Assembly (NCBI GenBank): GCA_052143275.1
Contig: JBKQTH010000051.1
Location: 1-53,035, forward strand
DNA: 53,035 nt
DNA from: JAJPKE01 sp052143275
Lineage (GTDB): Bacteria; Chloroflexota; Ktedonobacteria; Ktedonobacterales; JADMIN01
Direction of reading: 5' to 3'
Under the pieces are notes generated by a model that ran no database searches, was not told the DNA's origin, and worked only from the letters and a program-made list of their open reading frames with translations. Made by a program: the position numbers and the translations under genes. Each line of letters opens with the position of its first letter. Within the stretch, counting starts at the first letter, position 1. This document shows, piece after piece, positions 17,987 to 26,970 of the stretch.

Positions 17987-18074
17987 GTTGACTTGCTTCA
18001 CTCTTTTACTAGGTCTTCCCGGTCTTCACCCATCCCTTCCGGAAAGCGAACCTGAGACAAAGGAGGCTCCAGGC

Positions 18075-20573
18075 ATGTTGACATGTAGCCGGATGTACGC
18101 CAGCCTGTTACCTACCGGGGTTGCCGCACTACTCTTTGCTGCGCTTGCGCTGGTACTGGGCGGCTGCTCACTTCAGGCCTTGGCGAATACTCGAACCACC
18201 GCAACCCCTACCCGTCCAGCTTTTGCACCTGGAGGGCTCTACGTCAATCCAGCGCTTGAGTTCAGTATTACCGTTCCAGCTGACTGGATGGTAGAGCAGC
18301 AGTATGGACTCCGCCAGCTGCCTCATACCGCGGCCGTCACGCTGGTGGACACCAAGCGCTCAAGTGATCAGATCAACATAAATGTGACCGAAGGCACCTC
18401 GGCCGTGGAGGCGTTTGCCGCCCGTGGAACCGCTCCTTCGCACGTCGGCAGCTTTCCCGCATTCATCGCCGACAGCTCGGCTCCTTCCGCTCAGGGCCTC
18501 GGTCCATGCTTGATCCGCATTTTTCTCGCCGGCAACGATTATGTCGTGGGGCAGTGGTGTGGCGCCGACGCCTTCTCACATGCCAGCGAGTTCGAAGAAG
18601 TGCTGGCTACCTACCGCCCGGCGTCGAGTGGAGTCACTTCGCTGATCAGCACTGCACCAGTCTCACCTTATGTGGTGTCACAGCCGGTCACCTGCCCCCA
18701 GCTGGTAGCGGCCGCTGCCGAAGCGCCGGCGGATACATCGAACTGGGGCAGGCAGCAGGCTTTGCCAACCGATCCACGCTGGGCGCCTTATCCATTGCCA
18801 GGCGCTTCAGTCTGCAGCAATTTTGTCTATGTAAATGGCCAGCCGGAGGGTTACCCGGGCTACAGCTTTCAATGCACCGAACTGGCAAATCGCTTTCTAG
18901 CCGAACAGTGGGGACATGGGCCGCTTGACGGCAACGCCGAAACTTATTTCGACTACTACGATAGCAGCGGCGCATTTCATCCCGGTTCGGCCCGGGTCTA
19001 TCCCGACACTGAACTCTCTAGCGATGGCGACCAGGGTACCAGCTCTTTTGCTCCTACTCCTGGTGACTTGCTGGTCTTTCAGGACGTGCAGGACGGCACA
19101 TCCTGGACTTCCGGCCTCATTCCTGGCTCCGATGGTCATGTTGCCGTCATAACTGCGGTTACCAGCACCCAGGTATATATGATGCAGCAGAACTTCAGCG
19201 ACTCGCTCTACTACATGGCATTGCCGATCACTCAAGTTGCGACCGGTTGGCATATTACTGACAACGTCAGTGGAGTTACCGGGCGTATCGTACGCGGCTG
19301 GATTCACTTCAGTGAGAACACCTCCACCGGGAATGCCGGACTTCCGGCAGCGGTACTGGCACAGGATGCGTTTGCCATCGGTGCTGATCAAGATCTCTAT
19401 GACTACCAATGGGTGTCAGGCATCGGGTGGCAGCCGGCGCTCGATGTGCGAGCGTCTATCACTCCCACTCCCGCCCTGGTTCCACTGACCGGCGTGCCCA
19501 GCACGAATGTCTACCAGTTGGCGGGTACGACGCATGAGAGCGTCTTCGTTATTGGAAATGACGGCCAGCTTTACGAGTACTGGTGGCGTGTCTCGGATGG
19601 CTGGCACCTGGATAATACCAGCTCAATTTCGCCGCCACCGGCCGGAGTAACCTGGACTGGCTCGCCCAGCGCATTTACCTATACCAACCCTGCAGACTCG
19701 CTGCTGCACCACTCTGTATTCTTGCTTGGAAATGACGGTCACTTGTATTACTACGACTGGGTAGAGACGGCGACTTGGGCAGCGCCGGTGGATATCAGCG
19801 GTGCTCCACCGGTGGCCTGGAGTGGTCCGCCCAGTGCCTTTGGTTGGGTAGAGGACAACACCGAATATCAGGCGGTCTACATCATAGGAAATGACGGCCA
19901 CCTTTACGAGTACTCAAGCACGGACGGCGTGATTTGGAGTATCGAAGATGTCACGGCGTCAAGCCAGACGGCTTTGCCGGCCGGTGTCCGGCCGACCGGA
20001 ACGGCAAGTGGCTATGCGTTTACTCCCAGCGGAGAGTCGGTTCCGCGGCGTAGCATATTCGTGACGGGTAGTGACGGCCACCTCTATAACTATAACTGGG
20101 TTCAGGGCGCGTCAAGTGGCGGAACTTGGGATTTGACCGATGTATCAGCTGACGTGAGCAGTGGGCCAGCGGTGGGAACAAGCAATGTGACACTAATAGG
20201 CTCACCGGGAGCGCTTTATGTGCCGTCGGGTACTAGTGACCTCTTTCAAGTGTATGAAACGGGCAGTGATGGGCACCTCTACCAGTATACGTACCAGAAC
20301 AGCGGCTGGACGGTCGTTGATGTGAGCGCAGAGTCTGGGCAGCCAGGCGCCACACAGATTGCCAGCGCTCCCTCGGCCTTTACCACTCCGGGCGCCGGCG
20401 GAGCAGGCAACGCTGGACAAATGGAGACTATTTGTGCAGTCACCAGCGATGGTCAGCTAGCCATATTCACATACCAGCCGAGCGCTACTCCCGTCTGGAC
20501 CTTTACCGAACAAAGCGCTCCGCCGGGGACAAGCCTTGTGGGTAGCTTGCCCAGCGGACTTGCCTATGGCTAG
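18075..20573 (+). CDS. CHAP-domain lipoprotein with seven lectin-propeller-like repeats
   Basis: Protein of 832 aa. A signal peptide ends in a lipobox LVLGGC (Cys31), so it is probably lipid-anchored outside the cell. Residues 240-400 form a CHAP cysteine peptidase/amidase domain, with Cys267 in FQCTELANRF and His355 in SDGHVAVI. From about residue 430 to the end, seven repeats of the form G-N/S-D-G-H-L-Y-x-Y followed by W and D-V/I-S resemble the blades of PLL/fucose-lectin-type seven-bladed propellers. This suggests a peptidoglycan hydrolase guided by a glycan-binding propeller. The ATG at 18075 follows a perfect AAAGGAGG. It closes the envelope block. Confidence 0.85.
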   Translation: MLTCSRMYASLLPTGVAALLFAALALVLGGCSLQALANTRTTATPTRPAFAPGGLYVNPALEFSITVPADWMVEQQYGLRQLPHTAAVTLVDTKRSSDQININVTEGTSAVEAFAARGTAPSHVGSFPAFIADSSAPSAQGLGPCLIRIFLAGNDYVVGQWCGADAFSHASEFEEVLATYRPASSGVTSLISTAPVSPYVVSQPVTCPQLVAAAAEAPADTSNWGRQQALPTDPRWAPYPLPGASVCSNFVYVNGQPEGYPGYSFQCTELANRFLAEQWGHGPLDGNAETYFDYYDSSGAFHPGSARVYPDTELSSDGDQGTSSFAPTPGDLLVFQDVQDGTSWTSGLIPGSDGHVAVITAVTSTQVYMMQQNFSDSLYYMALPITQVATGWHITDNVSGVTGRIVRGWIHFSENTSTGNAGLPAAVLAQDAFAIGADQDLYDYQWVSGIGWQPALDVRASITPTPALVPLTGVPSTNVYQLAGTTHESVFVIGNDGQLYEYWWRVSDGWHLDNTSSISPPPAGVTWTGSPSAFTYTNPADSLLHHSVFLLGNDGHLYYYDWVETATWAAPVDISGAPPVAWSGPPSAFGWVEDNTEYQAVYIIGNDGHLYEYSSTDGVIWSIEDVTASSQTALPAGVRPTGTASGYAFTPSGESVPRRSIFVTGSDGHLYNYNWVQGASSGGTWDLTDVSADVSSGPAVGTSNVTLIGSPGALYVPSGTSDLFQVYETGSDGHLYQYTYQNSGWTVVDVSAESGQPGATQIASAPSAFTTPGAGGAGNAGQMETICAVTSDGQLAIFTYQPSATPVWTFTEQSAPPGTSLVGSLPSGLAYG

Positions 20574-20720
20574 CGGATCGGCAATGCTTGGCCTGAGCCG
20601 GCTTCCGGGCCGCAATGGCAGTGATATACTACTCTTAACTAGACTAGTGCTTTATCATTGCGCCGCATGCACCCGCAAGACGAGGTGCCTGCTCTTCGTG
20701 ATGAGCAATGAAAGTGGCGG

Positions 20721-21254
20721 ATGTCGATGATGCTGAGCGGAAAGAAAATTGGAGTTTTTGTGGCTAGCGGCTTCGAGGATCTGGAGTTCTGGGTGCCGGT
20801 GATGCGACTGCGCGAGGAGGGTGCACAGGCGCTGATCATTGGTATAGCTCCTGAGACAGTCACGGCCAAGCATTGCTTGACGGCAACGCCGGATGTTCTC
20901 GCCAGCCAGGTCAACTCAGAGGAACTGGCGGGATTGGTAATTCCTGGAGGATGGGCACCAGACAAGCTACGTCGCGATCCTAATGTGCTCCGACTGGTGC
21001 GTGAGTGCCATGCAGCGGGTAAGCCGATTGGTGTCATTTGTCATGCTGGTTGGGTGGCGGCTTCGGCAGGGATTGTAGATGGCATGAGGGTCACAGGTTC
21101 GCGTGGCATCAAAGACGATATGGAGAATGCCGGAGCTATCTGGGCTGATGAGCCGGCATTTCGCTCCGGCAATGTCATCTGGGGGCGAGTTGTAGAAGAC
21201 ATACCTGACTTCTGCCGCGAGCTGATGGCGGCTTTTGCCGACGCTACGCGGTAA
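20721..21254 (+). CDS. DJ-1/PfpI family protein
   Basis: Protein of 177 aa. Class I amidotransferase-like fold with the nucleophile elbow GVICHAGW (Cys107, His108) and an early glutamate in SGFEDLEFW. Members act as glyoxalase/deglycase-type enzymes or peptidases in stress protection. The best match is the PfpI/YhbO side of the family, since the size and the CHAGW motif fit. Three in-frame ATG codons lie at 20721, 20727 and 20730, and the first has a purine-rich site upstream. It precedes metH by 67 nt and may be in the same transcript, but no link in function is evident. Confidence 0.88.
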   Translation: MSMMLSGKKIGVFVASGFEDLEFWVPVMRLREEGAQALIIGIAPETVTAKHCLTATPDVLASQVNSEELAGLVIPGGWAPDKLRRDPNVLRLVRECHAAGKPIGVICHAGWVAASAGIVDGMRVTGSRGIKDDMENAGAIWADEPAFRSGNVIWGRVVEDIPDFCRELMAAFADATR

Positions 21255-21321
21255 ACGCTCTTGAAATCACGATGCTGCGAGGTTGCGCGGGCATAGAGAC
21301 ATGGGAGAGGTAAGAAGTGCG

Positions 21322-24300
21322 ATGGTGGGCCAATATCTGGAAGCTGTGCGAACACGCATCATGGTTTTTGATGGCGCGATGGGCACGATGATTCAAAATC
21401 TGGGACTTAGTGCCGATGACTATGGCGGTGAAGCCTATAACGGCTGTCCGGAGATACTTGTGCTTACTCGGCCTGACGCCATTCTCGATATCCACCGGGC
21501 ATATCTCGCGGCGGGAGCGGACGTCATAGAGACCGACACCTTCACTGGTACCCGTCTCAAGCTGGATGACTACCAGCTTGGCTACCGCGCCCATGAGATC
21601 AATTGTACCGCCGCTCGTCTGGCCTGCGAGGCGGCGGCACAGTTCAGTACGCCGGAGCGTCCACGCTTCGTCGCCGGCTCGATGGGGCCCACTGGTATGC
21701 TGCCCTCCGGGGACGATCCTTCGCTGAGCCAGATAACGTATCAGCAGCTTGCGGAGATCTACTGCGAGCAGGCACTGGGTCTTATGGAGGGTGGCGTAGA
21801 TCTACTGCTCATCGAAACTAGCCAGGACATCCTAGAAGTGCGAGCAGCGATTACCGGCATTCGCCGTGCCTTTGTTTCTTTGGGACGCAGCCTGCCCATT
21901 CAAGCGCAGGTAACTTTGGATACCAGCGGGCGCATGCTGCTGGGTACCGATATTTCCGCCTCATCGGCTATCCTGGCGCATCTTGGGGTAGATATTGCCG
22001 GCCTCAACTGTTCGACTGGCCCTGACCATATGCGTGAGCCGGTACGCTATCTCACCGAAAATCTGCCGCTGCCGATCTCCACTATTCCTAATGCCGGCTT
22101 ACCGCTCAATATTGGCGGTAAGGCGGTATATCCCATGCAACCAGGACCGATGGCAGAAGCGCTTGCTGAGTTTGTCGGCGAGTTTGGCGTCAATATCGTA
22201 GGCGGCTGCTGCGGCACGACCCCCGAACACATTGAGGCACTTGCCGAGCAGGTGGCCTCTCTCGAAACTCGCCGGAGACGAAGACCGATTGAGCGCCTTC
22301 TTCACTTTGACCCGGCAACACGTAATCGCACGAGCTTACTGGTGGCCTCAGCGGTTCGAGCTAGCTCGCTGAAGCAGGTTCCCGCGCCGCTACTGGTTGG
22401 CGAGCGAGTCAACGCACAGGGAAGCCGCAAGGTGAAGCAAGCGCTACTTGTCGATGGCTATGACACTTTGCTTCAGGTTGCCCGCGACCAGGTGGAGGGT
22501 GGCGCTCATGTGCTGGATGTGCAGGTGGCGCTAACTGAGCGGTCCGATGAGGCGGAGCAGATGCGGCTCGCGATTAAGAAGCTTGAAATGGGCATAGAAG
22601 CGCCTCTGGTAGTAGATTCTACCGAACCGTCAGTCATTCAGGCCGCGTTAGAGGTCTACCCAGGACGTGCCGTTATAAACTCGATCAACCTGGAAAATGG
22701 CCGCCAGCGTGTGGATTCCGTCTTGCCGCTGGCTCGTGAGCATGGTGCGGCGGTAGTCGCGCTCACGATTGACGAAGAAGGTATGGCAAAGACCGCCGAG
22801 CGTAAGCTGGCGATCGCCAAGCGCATCTACGAGATTGCTGGTGCTGAATTTGGTATTGAACCCGAGTCTCTGCTCTTCGACGCGCTGACCTTTCCAGTCA
22901 CTACCGGTCAGGAGGAGTTGCGAGATAGCGCACTCCAGACTCTGGAGGGAATACGGCGGATAAAGGCAGAGCTTCCTGGAGCGCTGACCATCCTGGGTGT
23001 AAGCAACGTCTCATTTGGGGTGGCTGAGCACGCACGTGCTGCCCTCAACAGTGTCTTCCTGCACCATGCAGTCCAGGCCGGATTAGACGCTGCCATTGTC
23101 AATCCGGTGCATATTACCCCCTACGCCGAAATCCCGGCGGAAGAGCGTAAGCTCTGTGATGACCTTCTGCTGAATGCTTCGGAGGAGGCGTTGCCCGCTT
23201 TCATAGCTTACTACGAATCACATAATGCCGCCGCAAAGAAAGTAGAGCTAGCTAATCCTACCGAAGGCATGACGGTGGACCAGCGCATTCACTACCAGAT
23301 TCTGCACCGTAAGAAAGAGGGCATCGAATCGCTGATCGACGCCGCCGTAGCTTATCGTGCCGATGGCCAATCAGCCGATGGAGCCAACCCGGAGGCGCGT
23401 GTCTCGGGAGTTCCGCTTCCTGGCGAACCGCTGGACGGCTGGACAACCGACTCGCACCTTTCAGCCTGCGCCGTAGAAGTATTGAACAGCGTCCTGTTGC
23501 CGGCGATGAAGGACGTTGGCGACAAATTCGGCGCCGGCGAGTTGATTCTGCCTTTTGTGCTTCAGTCAGCCGAGGTCATGAAGAAGTCGGTGGCGCACTT
23601 GGAGCGCTACCTGGAGCGAAGCGAAGGCTATACCAAAGGGCGTATCGTTCTGGCCACTGTTTTTGGTGATGTTCATGACATCGGCAAAAACCTGGTAAAT
23701 ACTATACTCTCCAATAACGGCTATACCGTCTATGATCTGGGCAAACAGGTGCCTCTCAATACCATCATCGACAAAGCTATAGAGGTAAATGCCGACGCCA
23801 TTGGCCTCTCGGCTCTCTTAGTGAGCACCTCTAAGCAGATGCCCCTCTGCATTAAGGATCTTGACCGGCGGAGCCTGAAGATTCCCGTCATCGTAGGAGG
23901 AGCAGCCATTAACCGGGCCTATGGACGCCGCATCAGCTTCGTGGGCGAAGAGGGTCATGAGGCTCCCTATGAGTCTGGCGTCTTCTACGCACGCGACGCT
24001 TTCGAGGGGCTGGAGATCATGGATCAGTTGATGGATCCCCCGCGGCGCGGTGCCCTGGTGGAGAAAGTGCAGCAGGAGGCGTTAGCCGCTCGTGAGGCCG
24101 AAGCGCGGGTCTCGGCCTCACGAGCCACCGGCGCTTCTCCGCCACCTCTGCAGCGTCCAAAGCTTGCGCCAGCGCCGGTGGTCACCCCGCCCTTCTATGG
24201 TCCACGACTACTCGATCGCGTGGCTATCGAAGATGTGGCTACCTATCTTGATCTCAACGCGCTCTACCGCGGCCGTTGGGGCGGAGTTGCTCACGGCGAG

Positions 24301-24930
24301 GAGTACCAGCGGCTGGTACGGGAAGAATTCGGGCCACGCCTCGAGCGTATGCTGCGCGAGGCAAGACAGCGTCGCTGGCTGCACCCAAAGGCGGTGTATG
24401 GGTATTTCCCTTGCCGTAGCGAGGGCGATAACCTGCTGATTCTCGATCCAGCTGATCATAAGCGCATAGTAGAGCGGTTCCTCTTCCCTCGCCAGGCGGA
24501 AGGCGAGCGGCTCTGCCTGGCCGACTACTTTGTGACGAACGACGACCAGCCGGCAGTCGTCGCTTTCCAGGTGGTGACGATGGGCGCGGCCGCCTCCCGT
24601 GAGACCGGGCGTCTGCAGACAGAGGCTGAATACACCGAAAGCTACTTCCTGCATGGCCTTAGCGTGCAGATGGCCGAAGCAATGGCCGATTATGTAAACA
24701 AAATAGTAGACCAAGATCTGGGGCTCACTGGCGAGATGGGGCGGCGCTACAGCTGGGGATATGCTGCCATACCGGAATTGGCCGACCACGAGCGGGTATT
24801 CCGCCTGCTTGGAGTGCCTGAGGCGATAGGGGTGACGCTTACCGACTCCTATCAGATGGTGCCGGAGCAATCCACCGCGGCCATCGTGGTACCACATCCC
24901 GACAGTGTCTATTTTGCGGTACGAGCCTAG
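21322..24930 (+). CDS. metH: Cobalamin-dependent methionine synthase
   Basis: Protein of 1202 aa that moves a methyl group from 5-methyltetrahydrofolate through cobalamin to homocysteine. All four modules are present: a homocysteine domain (about 1-310) with zinc ligands Cys230, Cys296 and Cys297 (GGCCGT), a pterin-binding domain (345-620), the cobalamin cap and Rossmann domains (about 690-920) with Asp783 and His785 in DVHDIGKN, and a C-terminal S-adenosylmethionine reactivation domain (950-1202). The ATG at 21322 has GGGAGAGG upstream; TTG at 21283 and ATG at 21301 are alternatives. No cobalamin riboswitch was recognised in the 67-nt gap. Confidence 0.96.
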   Translation: MVGQYLEAVRTRIMVFDGAMGTMIQNLGLSADDYGGEAYNGCPEILVLTRPDAILDIHRAYLAAGADVIETDTFTGTRLKLDDYQLGYRAHEINCTAARLACEAAAQFSTPERPRFVAGSMGPTGMLPSGDDPSLSQITYQQLAEIYCEQALGLMEGGVDLLLIETSQDILEVRAAITGIRRAFVSLGRSLPIQAQVTLDTSGRMLLGTDISASSAILAHLGVDIAGLNCSTGPDHMREPVRYLTENLPLPISTIPNAGLPLNIGGKAVYPMQPGPMAEALAEFVGEFGVNIVGGCCGTTPEHIEALAEQVASLETRRRRRPIERLLHFDPATRNRTSLLVASAVRASSLKQVPAPLLVGERVNAQGSRKVKQALLVDGYDTLLQVARDQVEGGAHVLDVQVALTERSDEAEQMRLAIKKLEMGIEAPLVVDSTEPSVIQAALEVYPGRAVINSINLENGRQRVDSVLPLAREHGAAVVALTIDEEGMAKTAERKLAIAKRIYEIAGAEFGIEPESLLFDALTFPVTTGQEELRDSALQTLEGIRRIKAELPGALTILGVSNVSFGVAEHARAALNSVFLHHAVQAGLDAAIVNPVHITPYAEIPAEERKLCDDLLLNASEEALPAFIAYYESHNAAAKKVELANPTEGMTVDQRIHYQILHRKKEGIESLIDAAVAYRADGQSADGANPEARVSGVPLPGEPLDGWTTDSHLSACAVEVLNSVLLPAMKDVGDKFGAGELILPFVLQSAEVMKKSVAHLERYLERSEGYTKGRIVLATVFGDVHDIGKNLVNTILSNNGYTVYDLGKQVPLNTIIDKAIEVNADAIGLSALLVSTSKQMPLCIKDLDRRSLKIPVIVGGAAINRAYGRRISFVGEEGHEAPYESGVFYARDAFEGLEIMDQLMDPPRRGALVEKVQQEALAAREAEARVSASRATGASPPPLQRPKLAPAPVVTPPFYGPRLLDRVAIEDVATYLDLNALYRGRWGGVAHGEEYQRLVREEFGPRLERMLREARQRRWLHPKAVYGYFPCRSEGDNLLILDPADHKRIVERFLFPRQAEGERLCLADYFVTNDDQPAVVAFQVVTMGAAASRETGRLQTEAEYTESYFLHGLSVQMAEAMADYVNKIVDQDLGLTGEMGRRYSWGYAAIPELADHERVFRLLGVPEAIGVTLTDSYQMVPEQSTAAIVVPHPDSVYFAVRA

Positions 24931-24932
24931 AG

Positions 24933-24952
24933 GCGGTCCTCCCAAGGACCGC
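24933..24952. terminator. Short perfect stem-loop between convergent metH and ABC transporter genes
   Basis: An 8-bp perfect stem (GCGGTCCT/AGGACCGC) with a 4-nt loop lies 2 nt after the metH stop. There is no T-run, so termination may be weak or factor-assisted. It lies between convergent genes. Confidence 0.4.
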
Positions 24953-24979
24953 GGACTGAAGTGAGTAGAGAGCCGGCGT

Positions 24980-25018
24980 TTTAGAGCTTTAGAGCTTTAG
25001 AGCTTTAGAGCTTTAGAG
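24980..25018. repeat. 8-bp tandem repeat, nearly five copies, at the end of the ABC ATPase gene
   Basis: The unit TTTAGAGC is repeated four times and followed by a partial fifth copy. The last copy contains the TAA stop (25015-25013, minus strand) of the ABC ATPase gene, so the repeat extends the 3' untranslated part. It is a slippage-type microsatellite; copy number may vary between strains. Confidence 0.8.
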
Positions 25019-25855
25019 TATTTGTCCCAAGAACGTCTTGGTTCGCTCGTGCTGTGGCGCGGAGAATACCTGGTCGGGAGAACCTTGCTCCAGAATGGTG
25101 CCACCGTCCATAAAGAGGACGCGGTCGGCGACCTCCCGTGCGAAGCCCATTTCATGGGTGACCACTACCATGGTCATGCCTTCCTCGGCCAGCTGGCGCA
25201 TGACTTTGAGGACGTCGCCTACCAGCTCCGGGTCAAGAGCCGAGGTGGCCTCATCAAAGAGCATGAGCTTGGGGTCCATTGCCAGAGCGCGGGCAATGGC
25301 CACGCGCTGTTGCTGTCCGCCGGAGAGCCGCGCTGGATAGGCGTCGGCCTTGGCTTCCAGACCCACCTTGCGAAGCAGTTCCATGGCCCGTGCTCTGGCC
25401 TGCTCGTGGGATTGGTGCTTTACCTGGATGGGCGCCTCGATGATGTTTTCGAGAGCTGTCATGTGGGGAAAGAGATTGAAACGCTGGAAGACCATACCGA
25501 TCTCGGAGCGCATCTGGGCCACATTTTTCTCGCTATCCTCGGCGATGCCTCCGTTTGGCGTCTCGCGGTAGCCAACCAGCTGCCCTTCGATATAGATACG
25601 TCCCCGGTTGATCTTCTCCAGGTGATTTATGCACCGCAGGAAGGTGGTCTTGCCGGAGCCGCTCGGCCCTATTATGACTACTACCTCCCGCCTGGCTACC
25701 TGCATCGTCACCCCGCGCAGTACCTCATTGTTGTGGAAATTCTTATGAACGTCGCGGGCGTCCACCATCGGCAGCGCCCGGTTGCCGTATATATCGCTGG
25801 GAGAGCCATTACTCCAAGCCGCTGGCTCCTCCATTCCATTATCTGATACTGTCAT
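25013..25855 (-). CDS. glnQ: Polar amino-acid ABC transporter ATP-binding protein
   Basis: Protein of 280 aa. It has Walker A (GPSGSGKTT, about residues 68-76), the Q-loop (MVFQRFNLFPHMT), the signature LSGGQQQRVAIARAL, Walker B (LMLFDEATSALD) and the H-loop (VVVTHEM). The EAT in place of EPT in Walker B and the overall match place it among the GlnQ/HisP type that powers uptake of polar amino acids. A 30-residue N-terminal extension precedes the ABC domain. The ATG at 25855 follows AAGGAGA and lies 3 nt after the permease gene. The specific amino acid is not determined. Confidence 0.93.
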   Translation of the reverse strand: MTVSDNGMEEPAAWSNGSPSDIYGNRALPMVDARDVHKNFHNNEVLRGVTMQVARREVVVIIGPSGSGKTTFLRCINHLEKINRGRIYIEGQLVGYRETPNGGIAEDSEKNVAQMRSEIGMVFQRFNLFPHMTALENIIEAPIQVKHQSHEQARARAMELLRKVGLEAKADAYPARLSGGQQQRVAIARALAMDPKLMLFDEATSALDPELVGDVLKVMRQLAEEGMTMVVVTHEMGFAREVADRVLFMDGGTILEQGSPDQVFSAPQHERTKTFLGQIL

Positions 25856-25858
25856 CGT

Positions 25859-26758
25859 TTATCTCCTTTCTCCAAGCACTTCTGGAACCCCCTCTGCGCC
25901 GCCGATACTGCCGCTATGTGGCAGTTTCCAGCCGAAAGCACGATTCCGCCATGTGGTCCGCCATCGCAATCCCTTGCGTGACCCCGGCTCGATATTCGAG
26001 GCGTTGAGCCTCCGCTCAATACTTGCCTGTATGAGTGCCCAGATGCTGGTGAGAATGAGATACCAGATACCCGCGATCGTCAACAACTCCAGGGGCGACG
26101 CCAGCGCGGCTGCTCGGGACTGAGCGGATTCCAAGAGCTCCCCAACCGAGATAACCGAAACCAGAGAAGAGCTCTTGAGCATGCTGTTGAACTCATTGCC
26201 GAGCGGGGGCACTATGACGCGCAGCGCCTGAGGCAGGACGATGCGACGCATTGCCAGAGCATACGTCATGCCCAGCGATCTGGCGGCTTCGAGTTGTCCG
26301 ACGTCGATCGAATCAATGCCTGCCCGTACGATCTCTGCCATATAGGCGCCCTCGTTGAGCGCCAGGGCCACGCAGCCGGAGAGAAAAGCATCCAGTGGAA
26401 TCTGGTTGGTAAAGCCCAGGTGTGCGAAGAGGTTAGTAGCGATCAGTGGGCGCGCGAGACCGACGTAGGGTAGAAATGCATAGAGGAAAAGGATCTGCAC
26501 CAGGAGCGGAGTGCCGCGAAACACCGTAATATAAGCAATGGCCAGCGCTCGAATCCAACCCTGTTTGGAGCGGCGTAGAAAATAGAGCAACAAGCCAATG
26601 ACTGACCCGAGAAACTGTGCGATGACCGAGAGCACTATGGTAATCACCACGCCCTGCAGGATATCCGATGCAAAAAAATAGTCCCAAACATAGGACCAGT
26701 TGTAGGTTCCACGCAGGGTAACTACCTGCTGCAAGAAGTGGAGGATGGGATTTAACAA
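25859..26758 (-). CDS. Polar amino-acid ABC transporter permease
   Basis: Protein of about 299 aa of the HisM/GlnP type. Membrane helices occur around residues 30-60, 70-95, 120-140 and 215-240, and the EAA loop that contacts the ATPase reads LEAARSLGMTYALAMRRIVLPQA. The TTG start at 26758 is chosen because GGGAGG lies 7 nt upstream; a TTG at 26821 would add 21 residues without a ribosome site. The C-terminal tail (about 40 residues) is long and basic. It is preceded by a strong hairpin in the spacer after the binding-protein gene. Confidence 0.9.
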   Translation of the reverse strand: MLNPILHFLQQVVTLRGTYNWSYVWDYFFASDILQGVVITIVLSVIAQFLGSVIGLLLYFLRRSKQGWIRALAIAYITVFRGTPLLVQILFLYAFLPYVGLARPLIATNLFAHLGFTNQIPLDAFLSGCVALALNEGAYMAEIVRAGIDSIDVGQLEAARSLGMTYALAMRRIVLPQALRVIVPPLGNEFNSMLKSSSLVSVISVGELLESAQSRAAALASPLELLTIAGIWYLILTSIWALIQASIERRLNASNIEPGSRKGLRWRTTWRNRAFGWKLPHSGSIGGAEGVPEVLGERR

Positions 26759-26859
26759 CGTGAGACCTCCCAGTTGGCCTCCTCTACTATGCCGCGCCCA
26801 TCCACTTCGTGGTGACAGCAAGCGAGGACACTATCTTTCATCGAATAGAGAATAGATCA

Positions 26860-26901
26860 ACTTGGAGCGATTGAAGACGCCAGTCTTCAATCGCTCCAAG
26901 T
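26860..26901 (-). other. Perfect 19-bp stem-loop between binding-protein and permease genes
   Basis: Arms 26860-26878 and 26883-26901 are perfectly complementary across a 4-nt loop. No T-run follows on the minus strand, so it is not a standard terminator. In this position, after the binding-protein gene and before the permease, such hairpins protect the upstream mRNA or cut back downstream expression, giving more binding protein than transporter. The role is inferred. Confidence 0.75.
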
Positions 26902-26970
26902 GCTGATTTCACCATGCGCTACGCTGTGTTATCTACAGGTACCCGGCCAAAAACGTCGCCGATGACCGCC

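Noticed and set aside
21255..21321. Possible cobalamin riboswitch before metH
   Set aside because: The spacer is only 67 nt, too short for the aptamer, and no B12-box word was seen.
24979..25018. Repeats beginning GTTTTAGAGC look like a Cas9-type CRISPR repeat
   Set aside because: The unit is only 8 bp, copies are directly adjacent without spacers, and no cas genes are present. It is a simple tandem repeat.
25022..25846. Long plus-strand ORF of 274 aa opposite the ABC ATPase gene
   Set aside because: It mirrors the ATPase gene almost end to end, and the ATPase has all its motifs. It is a GC-driven antisense frame.
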